Source of the DNA: an uncultured Oscillospiraceae bacterium | GTDB lineage: Bacteria; Bacillota; Clostridia; Oscillospirales; Ruminococcaceae | Direction: 5' to 3' | Assembly (NCBI GenBank): GCA_910586535.1 | Contig: CAJUHS010000003.1 | Span: 58,688-122,687 of the forward strand | DNA: 64,000 bases | Program-made: the position numbers and the translations under genes | Notes under the pieces: model-generated | Told to the model about the DNA's origin: nothing | Databases searched by the model: none | Seen by the model: only the letters and a program-made list of their open reading frames with translations | Part shown: positions 15,720 through 24,146 of the stretch, one piece after another | How the letters are laid out: each line of letters opens with the position of its first letter | Position numbering within the stretch: the stretch's first letter is position 1

Positions 15720-15995
15720 TTATGGGTTCGATATTTCGACGGGAGCGTCGTCCGGCGCACCGTCCGTAAATCCGCGGACAGCGGCCCTCAGCCCTCTGTC
15801 TGTCAGATTGCGCAGATCTATAACGGTTTTTGTGGGGGCGACGTGCTTAATGCTTTTCTTTTTCGGAGACTCAAGCTTCCGCTCCTTGCCGTCCGCCAGA
15901 AAAACGTATCCGTCCGCCGCCGAGACCACGACCATAAAGCCGCCCTTGTCTCTGCCCGCTAAAGACCTTACCACACTTCCGGGTCTAATTTCCAC
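15720..15995 (-). CDS. KOW-domain RNA-binding protein (L14e-like)
   Basis: 91 residues. The N-terminal half is a KOW motif (GSVVRSLAGRDKGGFMVVVS) as in L14e/L6e-type proteins. The remainder is basic (KERKLESPKKKSIKHVAPTK) and the last 25 residues are acidic and probably disordered. Genes for such short KOW proteins are often found between map and infA in Clostridia, as here. A ribosome- or rRNA-associated role is inferred from motif and context; it is not a universal ribosomal protein. Confidence 0.85.
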   Translation of the reverse strand: MEIRPGSVVRSLAGRDKGGFMVVVSAADGYVFLADGKERKLESPKKKSIKHVAPTKTVIDLRNLTDRGLRAAVRGFTDGAPDDAPVEISNP

Positions 15996-16030
15996 AGAAT
16001 ACCTCCCGATTGCATTTTCCTCCTCTCAGA

Positions 16031-16786
16031 TCAAAGAGTCGGTTTGGTCAGTATGACCGGTCCGTCGGGAGTAATTGCCACCGTATGCTCGAAATGAGCG
16101 GCAAGAGAACCCGATTTCGTCACCACGGTCCAGCCGTCGGGAAGGACTCTTACGTCCTCGCCTACCGCGTTGATCATGGGTTCTATGCAGAAGGTCATAC
16201 CCGCCACGATTCTCGGACCGTGCCCTGCCTTGCCGTAATTCGGCACCTCAGGGTCTTCATGAAGCTTGCGTCCGATTCCGTGACCGATATATTTTTTGCA
16301 TACGCTGTAGCCGTAAGCAGTGCAGTATTCCTCCACCGCGTGCCCGATGTCGCCTATCCTGTTGCCCGGCACCGCCTGTTCGATGCCCTTATAGAGACTT
16401 TCGTTGGTGACCTTCAGCAGCTGCTCCGCCTCCTTGGAAATTTTTCCGCAGGCAAAGGTGTATGCCGTGTCGCCGTGAAAGCCGTCCATTTCGGCGCTTA
16501 CGTCCACGCTTACGATATCGCCCTCTTTTATCCTTACCTTTTTGGAGGGGATGCCGTGAATCAGCTGGTCGTTTATACTTATGCAGGACGATGCGGGAAA
16601 GCCCGCGTATCCCACAAGGCATGGATTTGCGCCGTGCTGAACGATATAGTCGTGAATAATTTTGTCAAGCTCGTGAGTAGTCATTCCGTCTCTTATGGAC
16701 TGTCCGCCGAAGTGGAGCGCATTAGCGGTCACCGCGCATATTTTGCGCATTTTCTCCAGCTCGTTTTTGGATTTTACACTAATCAT
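16031..16786 (-). CDS. map: Methionine aminopeptidase, type I
   Basis: 251 residues, full length. The pita-bread fold ligands are visible: a His in LVGYAGFPASSCIS-ND region, Asp in VSVDVSAEMDGFHGDTAYTF (both aspartates), His in KYIGHGIGRKLHEDPEVPNY, Glu in FCIEPM and Glu in FEHTVAIT. It removes the initiator Met from nascent proteins. It lies between adk and the KOW gene in the spc part of the superoperon, the normal place. Confidence 0.96.
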   Translation of the reverse strand: MISVKSKNELEKMRKICAVTANALHFGGQSIRDGMTTHELDKIIHDYIVQHGANPCLVGYAGFPASSCISINDQLIHGIPSKKVRIKEGDIVSVDVSAEMDGFHGDTAYTFACGKISKEAEQLLKVTNESLYKGIEQAVPGNRIGDIGHAVEEYCTAYGYSVCKKYIGHGIGRKLHEDPEVPNYGKAGHGPRIVAGMTFCIEPMINAVGEDVRVLPDGWTVVTKSGSLAAHFEHTVAITPDGPVILTKPTL

Positions 16787-16818
16787 TATAATCTCGCTTC
16801 TTTAGCGTCCGCTGCTTT

Positions 16819-17451
16819 TCAAGCAGTTACCGCTTTTAATACAAGCTCCGAAGTATCCTTTACCTCGTCCTGACCCTGAACCTTGACCAGTCTGCCCTTG
16901 TTTCCGTAGAAATCAACCAGCGGAGCGGTCTGCTCATGGTAGGTGCGGAGTCTTTCGATAACAGTCTCGGGAGCGTCGTCCTTACGCTGAACGGCAGCGC
17001 CGCCGCACTTGTCGCAAACGCCCTCGGTCTTGGGAGGATTAAACTCCACATGGTAGGAAGCGCCGCACTTTTCGCAGACTCTTCTTCCCGAAAGACGTCC
17101 CTGTATAGTCTCGTCGGCAACCTCAAGGGAAATTACCTTGTCGATGTTAACGCCCATGCTCTCCAGAGCCTCTGCCTGGGGAACAGTTCTGGGGAATCCG
17201 TCGAGAATAAAGCCGTTCTTGCAGTCGTCCTCGGCGATCCTGTCCTTGAGGATACCGATAACCACTTCGTCGGGAACGAGAGCGCCGCTTTCCATAAAGC
17301 CCTTTGCCTTAACGCCCATTTCCGTACCGTTCTTTACCGCCTCGCGGAGAATATTACCCGTAGATATCTGAGGTATGCCCAGCTTTTCGCTGATGACCTC
17401 TGCCTGTGTGCCTTTTCCTGCGCCCGGAGCGCCCAATAAAATCAGGTTCAT
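16819..17451 (-). CDS. adk: Adenylate kinase
   Basis: 210 residues. P-loop GAPGAGKGT (7-15) and DGFPRT (84-89) bind ATP and AMP. The LID carries Cys126, Cys129, Cys146 and Cys149, a four-cysteine zinc site typical of Gram-positive enzymes. The reaction is ATP + AMP to 2 ADP. It lies between secY and map. The 127-base gap before it holds a pyrimidine-rich tract just upstream of the AAAGGAG site and a GC-rich segment abutting the secY stop codon. Confidence 0.97.
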   Translation of the reverse strand: MNLILLGAPGAGKGTQAEVISEKLGIPQISTGNILREAVKNGTEMGVKAKGFMESGALVPDEVVIGILKDRIAEDDCKNGFILDGFPRTVPQAEALESMGVNIDKVISLEVADETIQGRLSGRRVCEKCGASYHVEFNPPKTEGVCDKCGGAAVQRKDDAPETVIERLRTYHEQTAPLVDFYGNKGRLVKVQGQDEVKDTSELVLKAVTA

Positions 17452-17578
17452 ATTAGTACTCCTTTCAGAAGTTCAGAAGCGGGAAGCAAGAAACAAGACG
17501 AAGCCTTCGCCCCGTACTTCCGGCTTTTGATCGGTCGGTGATCTTCCTGTATGCGTTTGCCTGCACAGGCTTTCCCGC

Positions 17579-18886
17579 TTATTCCAGGAAGCCCTTGTGA
17601 TGTCTCATCATCATCTGAGATTCCAGTGTTCTTACAGTCTCAAGAACAACGCTTACAACGATCAGTATCGAAGTACCGCCCATTGAGATATTCAGACCCT
17701 TGATGGCAAGGCTGGTGAATATAGGCAGTATAGCGATAACGCCGAGGAAGAAAGCTCCCACCAATGTGATCTTGCCCAGAACCCTCTGGATGTAATCACT
17801 GGTTGGCTTTCCGGGACGTATGCCCGGTATGCCGCCGTTGTTCTGACGGAGATTATTGGCGATCTCGATTGGATTATACTGCATCGAAACGTAAAAATAG
17901 TTGAATGCGATTATCAGCAGGAAATAAAGTATCGCGTACCAAGGACTCTGGTAGCTGAAGAAGTTGAGGAATCCCACATAGAACTTGTGCCAGAACCCGT
18001 CGGGGTTAGCTGTTTTTGCGGGATCAATAAACATCGACAGAGTGGACGGCAGCGACATGATCGCCATTGCGAAGATGATAGGCATAACGCCGCTCATTGC
18101 GATCTTGATAGGAATATGGGTGTTCTGTCCGCCGTACTGCTTTCTGCCAACTACGCGCTTTGCGTACTGGATAGGGATACGTCTTTCCGACTCGTTCATA
18201 AAAACGATAAAGCCGATCATAGCCACAAACACAAGCAGCACGAAAGGTATTACGATATACAGATGCTTGTTCTCGTGAGCGTTGACAAACATATTGATGA
18301 TAGCTCCAGGACCTCTCGAAACGATACCGGCGAACAGTATTATCGAAATACCGTTGCCGATGCCCTTTTCGTTGACTCTGTTGCCGAGCCATACCACAAG
18401 GCTTGCTCCCGCCGCGAACGCAAGAACTATTACAGCGCCGGTAAATACTCCGGCAAAGCCGCTCGTATAGTTGAGCGCGTGATTGTTCCTAAGCGTCAGG
18501 TAGTAGGCGTAAGCCATTACAAGAGCGATAACGAGCGAAACAAAGCTTGTGATCCTCTGGAGCTTCTTTCTTCCCGACTCACCCTCTTTTTGGAGGTTTT
18601 CCAGCGGGGGAAGCGCATATGTCAGAAGCTGAACAATGATCGAAGCGTTGATATACGGCTGGATCGACAGTGAGAACAGCGTACCCTGCGAAAGAGCGCC
18701 GCCGGAGAGAATGTTCATGTAGCTGAGGAAGTTACCCTCGGCGAACATACTCTGCACAGCCTCCGGGTCCATAAACGGAACGGGTACGTGACAGCCGATC
18801 CTGAATATGAGGATAGCGAGTAATGTGTAAAGGATTTTATTCCTTAACTCAGGAACCTTCCAGGCATTTCTGAAAGTCTTAAACAC
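17579..18886 (-). CDS. secY: Protein translocase channel SecY
   Basis: 435 residues with ten hydrophobic helices. Family marks include FRIGCHVPVPFMDPEA near the start, the plug region after helix 1, and the conserved loop RRIPIQYAKRVVGRK. SecY is the channel through which the many signal-peptide proteins of this window would pass. It overlaps nothing: one base separates its start from the rplO stop, suggesting translational coupling. Confidence 0.97.
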   Translation of the reverse strand: MFKTFRNAWKVPELRNKILYTLLAILIFRIGCHVPVPFMDPEAVQSMFAEGNFLSYMNILSGGALSQGTLFSLSIQPYINASIIVQLLTYALPPLENLQKEGESGRKKLQRITSFVSLVIALVMAYAYYLTLRNNHALNYTSGFAGVFTGAVIVLAFAAGASLVVWLGNRVNEKGIGNGISIILFAGIVSRGPGAIINMFVNAHENKHLYIVIPFVLLVFVAMIGFIVFMNESERRIPIQYAKRVVGRKQYGGQNTHIPIKIAMSGVMPIIFAMAIMSLPSTLSMFIDPAKTANPDGFWHKFYVGFLNFFSYQSPWYAILYFLLIIAFNYFYVSMQYNPIEIANNLRQNNGGIPGIRPGKPTSDYIQRVLGKITLVGAFFLGVIAILPIFTSLAIKGLNISMGGTSILIVVSVVLETVRTLESQMMMRHHKGFLE

Positions 18887-18887
18887 A

Positions 18888-19328
18888 TTACATCACCTCA
18901 GCCTTCCCGCCTGCCTTCTCGATTTTTTCCTTTGCCGACTCAGAGAAAGCGGCAGCCTGTACGGTAAGCTTAACATTTAGCTCGCCCTTACCGAGAATCT
19001 TAACGCCGTTATCGGCTTTTTTAATGATACCTGCAGCCTTGAGCATATCGGTATCAACAACGGTGCCTTCCTTGAATTTCGCAAGGTCGGAAACGTTTAT
19101 AACCGTCATTTTTTCTGCGAAAATGTTATTGAAGCCTCTCTTGGGGATACGTCTTGCGAGAGGCATCTGACCGCCCTCGAAGCCGGGTCTTACGCCGCCG
19201 CCGGAGCGCGCGTTCTGACCTTTATGACCCTTGCCGGCAGTCTTGCCGTTTCCGGAGCCGTGACCTCTGCCTACGCGCTTAACGTCCTTGACGGAGCCCG
19301 CGGCGGGGGATAATTCGTGAATTTTCAT
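18888..19328 (-). CDS. rplO: 50S ribosomal protein L15
   Basis: 146 residues from the ATG at 19328; an upstream GTG at 19340 overlaps the AAGGAG site and is rejected. The glycine-rich N-terminus (KRVGRGHGSGNGKTAGKGHK) is the family mark. It binds 23S rRNA late in assembly. It is between rpmD and secY as expected. Confidence 0.96.
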   Translation of the reverse strand: MKIHELSPAAGSVKDVKRVGRGHGSGNGKTAGKGHKGQNARSGGGVRPGFEGGQMPLARRIPKRGFNNIFAEKMTVINVSDLAKFKEGTVVDTDMLKAAGIIKKADNGVKILGKGELNVKLTVQAAAFSESAKEKIEKAGGKAEVM

Positions 19329-19353
19329 TAGCTTTCGCACCTCCTTGCGTAAT

Positions 19354-19530
19354 TTATGCCTTGGTGGCCTCTACGAGATGGGCGATCTTGTGGATCTTGC
19401 CCTTTGTAGCGTCGTTGTCGGGCTGCTCTGTAACGTCTCCTATCTTGCGGAGTCCCAGTGAATGAGCGGTTGCAGCCTGATCCTTTTTAACGCTGTTAAG
19501 GCTTCTGACAAGCTTGATTTTAATAGCCAT
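19354..19530 (-). CDS. rpmD: 50S ribosomal protein L30
   Basis: 58 residues, below common ORF cut-offs. ATG at 19530 after AAGGAGGATAAGGAC, stop TAA at 19356-19354. It starts MAIKIKLVRSLNSVKKDQAA and carries TAHSLGLRKI, the core of L30. It lies 13 bases after rpsE and ahead of rplO, the standard spc order. Confidence 0.96.
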   Translation of the reverse strand: MAIKIKLVRSLNSVKKDQAATAHSLGLRKIGDVTEQPDNDATKGKIHKIAHLVEATKA

Positions 19531-19543
19531 GTCCTTATCCTCC

Positions 19544-20050
19544 TTAACCTAAAATTTCCTTAACGGATTTGCCTCTGATATCAGCGACTTCCTTAGCGCT
19601 GCGGCACTGAGCAAGACCGTTTATAGTAGCTCTTACCACGTTGCACGCGTTATTGGAGCGCAGGGATTTTGTTCTGATATCCTTGATTCCTGCCATTTCG
19701 ATCACCGCACGAACGGGACCGCCTGCGATAACGCCGGTACCGGGAGCGGCGGGCTTCATAAGAACTCTGCCTGCACCGAATGCGCCGATGATCTCGTGAG
19801 GAATTGTGGAACCCCTGAGGGATACCTTTATCAGATTTTTCTTAGCGTCCTCGATACCCTTGCGGATAGCGTCGGGAACTTCTCCCGATTTGCCCATACC
19901 GAAGCCTACCGTGCCGTTTCCGTCTCCTACTACCACGAGAGCGGCAAATTTGAAAATACGTCCGCCCTTAACGGTCTTGGAAACTCTGTTGATCGCAACG
20001 ACTTTTTCCGTAAGCTCCATAGCAGAAGCGTCTATCTTAGCGTTTGCCAA
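19544..20050 (-). CDS. rpsE: 30S ribosomal protein S5
   Basis: 168 residues. It has the double-stranded-RNA-binding-like N-terminal domain (VVAINRVSKTVKGGRIFKFA; the loop is a known site of spectinomycin resistance changes, and no unusual deletion is evident) and the C-terminal S5 fold (GVIAGGPVRAVIEMAGIKDI). It acts in decoding fidelity. 35 bases after rplR. Confidence 0.97.
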   Translation of the reverse strand: MANAKIDASAMELTEKVVAINRVSKTVKGGRIFKFAALVVVGDGNGTVGFGMGKSGEVPDAIRKGIEDAKKNLIKVSLRGSTIPHEIIGAFGAGRVLMKPAAPGTGVIAGGPVRAVIEMAGIKDIRTKSLRSNNACNVVRATINGLAQCRSAKEVADIRGKSVKEILG

Positions 20051-20085
20051 AAGTATTACCTCCTTGTTAGTTGATCGTCCGAACC

Positions 20086-20445
20086 TTAGAAGTTCAGACC
20101 GCCCTCTCTTGCGCCGTTTGCAAGCTCTGCGACTCTGCCGTGATAAAGATAACCGGCTCTGTCGAAAACAACGTCCTTTATGCCCTTGGCGGCAGCCTTT
20201 TCGGCGATCATTTTGCCTACCTTGAAAGCGCCCTCTTTGTTTCCGCCGTTGCCGTCGAAGCCCTTTTCCTTAGAGGAAGCCGCGCAGAGGGTAACTCCTG
20301 CGGTATCGTCGATGATCTGAGCGTAGATGTTCTTGGCGCTGCGGAAAACGTTCAGTCTGGGACACTCGGCTGTGCCGCTGATCTTTGAACGAACGCGGAT
20401 CTGTCTCTTGGCTCTTGCAGCCTTTCTGTTGATCTGCTTTACCAT
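20086..20445 (-). CDS. rplR: 50S ribosomal protein L18
   Basis: 119 residues. The basic N-terminus (RKAARAKRQIRVRSKISGTA) and the 5S-rRNA-binding core RLNVFRSAKNIYAQIIDD and FDRAGYLYHGRVAELANGAR are clear. It brings 5S rRNA into the large subunit. Standard place between rplF and rpsE. Confidence 0.97.
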   Translation of the reverse strand: MVKQINRKAARAKRQIRVRSKISGTAECPRLNVFRSAKNIYAQIIDDTAGVTLCAASSKEKGFDGNGGNKEGAFKVGKMIAEKAAAKGIKDVVFDRAGYLYHGRVAELANGAREGGLNF

Positions 20446-20534
20446 TTAAATTCAACTCCTTTTCATAACAGGAATAGTAGTTGTCTTTCAAACTGTCCCA
20501 TTCCATCAGTTAGGATTCTTATGCGGCTTCGGGC

Positions 20535-21080
20535 TTACTTCTTACCCTTACCGGCCTTACCTTCCTTGCGGATGATCCTCTCGCCCGCATAGCGGATACC
20601 CTTGCCCTTGTAAGGCTCGGGAGGTCTCTTCTCGCGGATCTCAGCCGCAAACTGACCTACGACCTGCTTGTCTATGCCGTTTACCACAATGCTTGTAGCG
20701 TTGGGAACGTCAATAGTGATGCCGTCGATCTCGGGAATGATGACCTGATGGGAATAACCCAGGTTCATAACAAGGTTCTTGCCCTGCTTTGCGGCACGGT
20801 AGCCGACGCCCTCGATCTCAAGCGACTTGGAAAAGCCGTTTGTAACGCCCTCAACCATGTTGTTGATAAGAGTTCTTGTCAGACCGTGGAGAGACTTGTG
20901 CAGCTTATTCTCGGAAGGACGGTCAACAATGATCTCGGCGCCCTCCTGCTTGATGATGATATCGGGGTTGAACGTATTTGTGAGAGTACCCTTGGGTCCC
21001 TTTACCGTAACGGTTGAGCCGTCGATCTTAACGTCGACTCCGGCAGGAACAGCAACGGGCTTTTTACCTATTCTGGACAT
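20535..21080 (-). CDS. rplF: 50S ribosomal protein L6
   Basis: 181 residues, two tandem L6 domains (about 1-80 and 85-175). The C-terminal KRPPEPYKGKGIRYAGERII is the family signature; it contacts the sarcin-ricin loop region. 89 bases separate it from rplR, a slightly wide gap with no visible gene. Confidence 0.97.
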   Translation of the reverse strand: MSRIGKKPVAVPAGVDVKIDGSTVTVKGPKGTLTNTFNPDIIIKQEGAEIIVDRPSENKLHKSLHGLTRTLINNMVEGVTNGFSKSLEIEGVGYRAAKQGKNLVMNLGYSHQVIIPEIDGITIDVPNATSIVVNGIDKQVVGQFAAEIREKRPPEPYKGKGIRYAGERIIRKEGKAGKGKK

Positions 21081-21092
21081 ATCTGTTCCTCC

Positions 21093-21491
21093 TTACCATA
21101 TGAACGCAAGGACTTCTCCGCCGACGTGAAGCTCTCTTGCCTTCTTGTCGGTCATAACGCCCTTGGAAGTGGAAACGATAGCGATACCGAGACCCTTCAT
21201 AACCTTGGGCATATCCTCGCAGCTCGAATAAATACGAAGTCCGGGCTTGGAAACTCTTCTCAGACCTGTGATGACCTGGGATTTGTTCTCGCCGTACTTC
21301 AGCGTGATCCTGATGATTCCCTGCTTTCCGTCGTCGATTATCTGAAAGCTCTTGATGTAACCCTCGTCAACAAGGATCTGAGCGATAGACTTTTTCATAT
21401 TGGAAGCGGGAACGTCAACTGTTGCGTGCTTTGCGGAATTCGCATTACGGATTCTCGTCAGTATATCCGCAATCGTATCTGTGATTTGCAT
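21093..21491 (-). CDS. rpsH: 30S ribosomal protein S8
   Basis: 132 residues. It opens MQITDTIADILTRIRNANSA and ends with the conserved STSKGVMTDKKARELHVGGE segment. It binds the central domain of 16S rRNA and in other bacteria represses the spc operon; no matching operator was looked for successfully here. A 21537-21580 stretch of low-complexity TTACTTCTTA-type repeats separates it from rpsN. Confidence 0.97.
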   Translation of the reverse strand: MQITDTIADILTRIRNANSAKHATVDVPASNMKKSIAQILVDEGYIKSFQIIDDGKQGIIRITLKYGENKSQVITGLRRVSKPGLRIYSSCEDMPKVMKGLGIAIVSTSKGVMTDKKARELHVGGEVLAFIW

Positions 21492-21580
21492 AACGGTTAA
21501 CCTCCTTGAAAAAACTTTTAAACGGATATCAGAAGCTGTAAAAGAATTCTTACTTCTTATCTCTTACTTCTTACTTCCAA

Positions 21581-21766
21581 TTACCAGCTTGCTTTCTTCA
21601 CGCCGGGGATCTGACCGCTGTGAGCAAGCTCCCTGAAGCATATACGGCAGATGCCGAATTTTCTCATATAAGCGTGAGGTCTGCCGCAGATCTTGCACCT
21701 GTTGTAAGCTCTTGTGCTAAACTTAGGAGTTCTCTGCTGCTTTATCTTCATAGACGTTTTAGCCAT
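21581..21766 (-). CDS. rpsN: 30S ribosomal protein S14, zinc type (S14Z)
   Basis: 61 residues. Cys24, Cys27, Cys40 and Cys43 form the zinc knuckle (CKICGRPHAYMRKFGICRIC), so this is the short zinc-dependent S14 type that Firmicutes carry in the spc operon. No zinc-free paralogue is in the window. Confidence 0.97.
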   Translation of the reverse strand: MAKTSMKIKQQRTPKFSTRAYNRCKICGRPHAYMRKFGICRICFRELAHSGQIPGVKKASW

Positions 21767-21784
21767 TTGAATATCCCTCCCTTA

Positions 21785-22327
21785 TTACTTGGCGAACGGA
21801 GCGCCCATCAGCTCAAGCAGAGCCTTTGCCTCCTCGTCGGTGTTTGCGGTAGTGATGATATTGATATCCATACCGCGAACCTTGTCAATCTTATCGTACT
21901 CGATCTCGGGGAAGATAAGCTGCTCCTTGATACCAGTGGAGTAGTTTCCTCTTCCGTCGAAGGAATTTCCGTTGATGCCTCTGAAGTCACGAACACGGGG
22001 GAACGCAACGTTGAAGAGTCTGTCAAGGAATTCATACATTTTTTCGCTTCTGAGCGTTACCTTAACGCCGATAGGCATACCCTCGCGGAGCTTGAAGTTC
22101 GCGACGGATTTCTTAGCGCGGCATACCACTGGCTTCTGACCGGTGATAGCTGCAAGGTCTGTCATGATAGCGTCGATGACCTTGGCGTTTTCCTTAGCTT
22201 CGCCTGCGCCGACATTGATAACGACCTTGTCGATTTTAGGAATCTGCATAACGCTTTTGTAGCCGAACTTTTTCATTAAAGCGGGAGCCACTGTGCTGAC
22301 ATAGAGTTCCTTAAGATTAGATGCCAT
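21785..22327 (-). CDS. rplE: 50S ribosomal protein L5
   Basis: 180 residues. NVGAGEAKENAK and REGMPIGVKVTLR (about 85-97) are core motifs; with L18 it forms the 5S rRNA complex and contacts the P-site tRNA. 18 bases after rplX. Confidence 0.97.
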   Translation of the reverse strand: MASNLKELYVSTVAPALMKKFGYKSVMQIPKIDKVVINVGAGEAKENAKVIDAIMTDLAAITGQKPVVCRAKKSVANFKLREGMPIGVKVTLRSEKMYEFLDRLFNVAFPRVRDFRGINGNSFDGRGNYSTGIKEQLIFPEIEYDKIDKVRGMDINIITTANTDEEAKALLELMGAPFAK

Positions 22328-22345
22328 ATCAATTAACTCCTTTCC

Positions 22346-22678
22346 TTAATAAGCTTTGCCGCAGTCTGCGTGCTTGCATACTCTTGCCTTAGAGCCGTCC
22401 GCCTCAATCCTGTGAGCAAGTCTTGTGGGCTTGCCGCACTTGGGGCATACAGCCATTACCTTTGACGCGTAGAGGGGAGCCTCGCACTTTACGATGCCGC
22501 CCTGCTGACCCATCTGTCTGGGCTTAACGTGCTTTGTAACAATGTTGAGACCCTCGACGATCACCTTTCCCTCCTTGGGGGAAACCTCAAGGACCTTACC
22601 CTGCTTGCCCTTGTCCTTGCCGGACAGGATAACGACGTTATCGCCTGTTTTAACATGCAGTTTGTGCTGTTTATTCAT
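22346..22678 (-). CDS. rplX: 50S ribosomal protein L24 with zinc-ribbon-like tail
   Basis: 110 residues. The KOW motif (DNVVILSGKDKGKQGKVLEV, about 13-32) nucleates large-subunit assembly. The tail carries Cys78-x2-Cys81 and Cys101-x4-Cys106 (CPKC and CKHADC), which would form a zinc ribbon; many bacterial L24 proteins keep none or part of it. Standard place between rplN and rplE. Confidence 0.96.
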   Translation of the reverse strand: MNKQHKLHVKTGDNVVILSGKDKGKQGKVLEVSPKEGKVIVEGLNIVTKHVKPRQMGQQGGIVKCEAPLYASKVMAVCPKCGKPTRLAHRIEADGSKARVCKHADCGKAY

Positions 22679-22692
22679 TTCGTGACGCCTCC

Positions 22693-23061
22693 TTACAGAA
22701 CCTCGGGAGCAAGGGACAGGATCTTCATATAGTCCTTGTCTCTCAGCTCACGGGCGACAGGTCCGAAAATACGGGTACCTCTGGGGTTTTTGTCTTCCTT
22801 GATAATAACGGCAGCATTCTCGTCGAAGCGGATATAGGTACCGTCCTCGCGGCGGAGACCCTTTGCGGAACGAACGATAACTGCCTTAACAACGTCGCCT
22901 TTTTTAACAACGCCGCCTGGTGTTGCTTTCTTAACGGAAGCAACCACTACATCGCCGATGTTAGCGTATCTTCTGCGGGTGCCGCCCAGAACTCTGATAC
23001 ACATAAGTTCCTTTGCGCCCGTGTTGTCGGCGACTTTCAGATAAGTCTGCATCTGAATCAT
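22693..23061 (-). CDS. rplN: 50S ribosomal protein L14
   Basis: 122 residues from the ATG at 23061, nine bases after GGAGGAG; this is the universal L14 length. The open frame extends further upstream only into repeat-like intergenic sequence. MQTYLKVADNTGAKELMCIR and the central KKATPGGVVKKGDVVKAVIV are hallmarks. It forms a subunit bridge. A 190-base gap separates it from rpsQ. Confidence 0.97.
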   Translation of the reverse strand: MIQMQTYLKVADNTGAKELMCIRVLGGTRRRYANIGDVVVASVKKATPGGVVKKGDVVKAVIVRSAKGLRREDGTYIRFDENAAVIIKEDKNPRGTRIFGPVARELRDKDYMKILSLAPEVL

Positions 23062-23094
23062 AGCTTTATTCTCCTCCCCTACCGGAAGCAGGAG

Positions 23095-23125
23095 TTCAAG
23101 AAGCAAGAGGCAAGATATCCGCCCC
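23095..23125 (-). repeat. Pyrimidine-rich tract upstream of rplN
   Basis: On the minus strand it reads CTTGCCTCTTGCTTCTTGAA and lies about 20 bases before the rplN binding site. Similar tracts precede adk, rpsS, proS, rpsM and the radical SAM gene. No gene lies in the 23062-23252 gap. Confidence 0.5.
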
Positions 23126-23252
23126 AAAGCTTCTTTTCTGCTCTGCCACATAGGTAATTTTAGTTTGAATGTTCGGATAAATATCCAACGCCGCCGTGTG
23201 TTTCGCCCGCATGAGCATTACGGCTCTGCAAGCGTTCCCACACCTGTGCGCC

Positions 23253-23510
23253 TTACTTAGCCTGCTCGATGACCTTAACGAGACGCCATCTCTTATCCTT
23301 GGAAATGGGACGTGTCTCCATGATCTCAACGCGGTCTCCGATATTGCAGGTGTTATTTTCATCGTGAGCCTTAAGCTTGATCGTTCTCTTGATGATCTTC
23401 TTGTACAGGGGGTGCTGTACGTTATCAACAATAGCAACAACAATGGTTTTGTCCATCTTATTGGAAACTACCTTGCCAACTCTGGTTTTTCTGAGATTTC
23501 TTTCAGCCAT
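23253..23510 (-). CDS. rpsQ: 30S ribosomal protein S17
   Basis: 85 residues, an OB fold with KTRVGKVVSNKMDKTIVVAI and IGDRVEIMETRPISKDKRWR as signatures. It binds 16S rRNA helix 11. Between rpmC and rplN; 20 bases after rpmC. Confidence 0.97.
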   Translation of the reverse strand: MAERNLRKTRVGKVVSNKMDKTIVVAIVDNVQHPLYKKIIKRTIKLKAHDENNTCNIGDRVEIMETRPISKDKRWRLVKVIEQAK

Positions 23511-23529
23511 TTTTGTTTCCCTCCTTCAC

Positions 23530-23727
23530 TTACTGCTCTGAACCGGAACGCTCGCGGAGAATAGTTTTTATTCTCGCAATGTCCTTCTTCACAGCCTTGA
23601 GACGCGTAGGGTTGTCGAGCTGATTTACAGCGTGCTGAAAGCGAAGGGCAAAAAGCTCCTTCTTCAGGTCGGCAAGCTTATTGTCAAGCTCAAGAGTAGT
23701 CATATCTCTAACTTCCGCAGCCTTCAT
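23530..23727 (-). CDS. rpmC: 50S ribosomal protein L29
   Basis: 65 residues, two-helix L29 with KELFALRFQHAVNQLDNPTR as the family mark; it sits at the tunnel exit near trigger factor. Its ATG overlaps the rplP stop (TAATG), indicating translational coupling. Confidence 0.97.
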   Translation of the reverse strand: MKAAEVRDMTTLELDNKLADLKKELFALRFQHAVNQLDNPTRLKAVKKDIARIKTILRERSGSEQ

Positions 23728-24146
23728 TATTCGCTCGCCTCCTCTTTCTTAACAAACTTACACTTGATGGGAAGCTTGTGCATAGCAAGACGCATAGCCT
23801 CTCTTGCGATATCCTCGTTTACTCCGGCGATCTCGAACATAACTCTGCCCGGCTTAACGACCGCCACCCAGTACTCGGGGGAACCTTTACCTGAACCCAT
23901 TCGGGTCTCGGCGGGCTTTTCTGTGATAGGCTTGTCGGGGAATATCTTGATCCAAACCTGACCGCCTCTCTTGATATAACGGGTCATCGCGATACGGGCA
24001 GCCTCGATCTGATTGGAAGTGATCCATGCGGGCTCGAGAGCCTGCAAGCCGTACTCGCCGTTGGAAACCTTGTTTCCGCGGTACGCCTTACCTGTAAGGC
24101 GGCCTCTCTGTACTCTTCTGTACTTAACTCTCTTAGGAAGCAGCAT
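23727..24146 (-). CDS. rplP: 50S ribosomal protein L16
   Basis: 139 residues. MLLPKRVKYRRVQRGRLTGK at the start and PITEKPAETRMGSGKGSPEY in the middle are signatures. It contacts the A-site tRNA elbow. The start overlaps the rpsC stop (TAATG), and the stop overlaps the rpmC start. Confidence 0.97.
   Translation of the reverse strand: MLLPKRVKYRRVQRGRLTGKAYRGNKVSNGEYGLQALEPAWITSNQIEAARIAMTRYIKRGGQVWIKIFPDKPITEKPAETRMGSGKGSPEYWVAVVKPGRVMFEIAGVNEDIAREAMRLAMHKLPIKCKFVKKEEASE

Noticed and set aside
23062..23151. 30-residue extension of L14
   Set aside because: It is coded by the pyrimidine tract gap; L14 is 122 residues almost universally, and GGAGGAG precedes the ATG at 23061.
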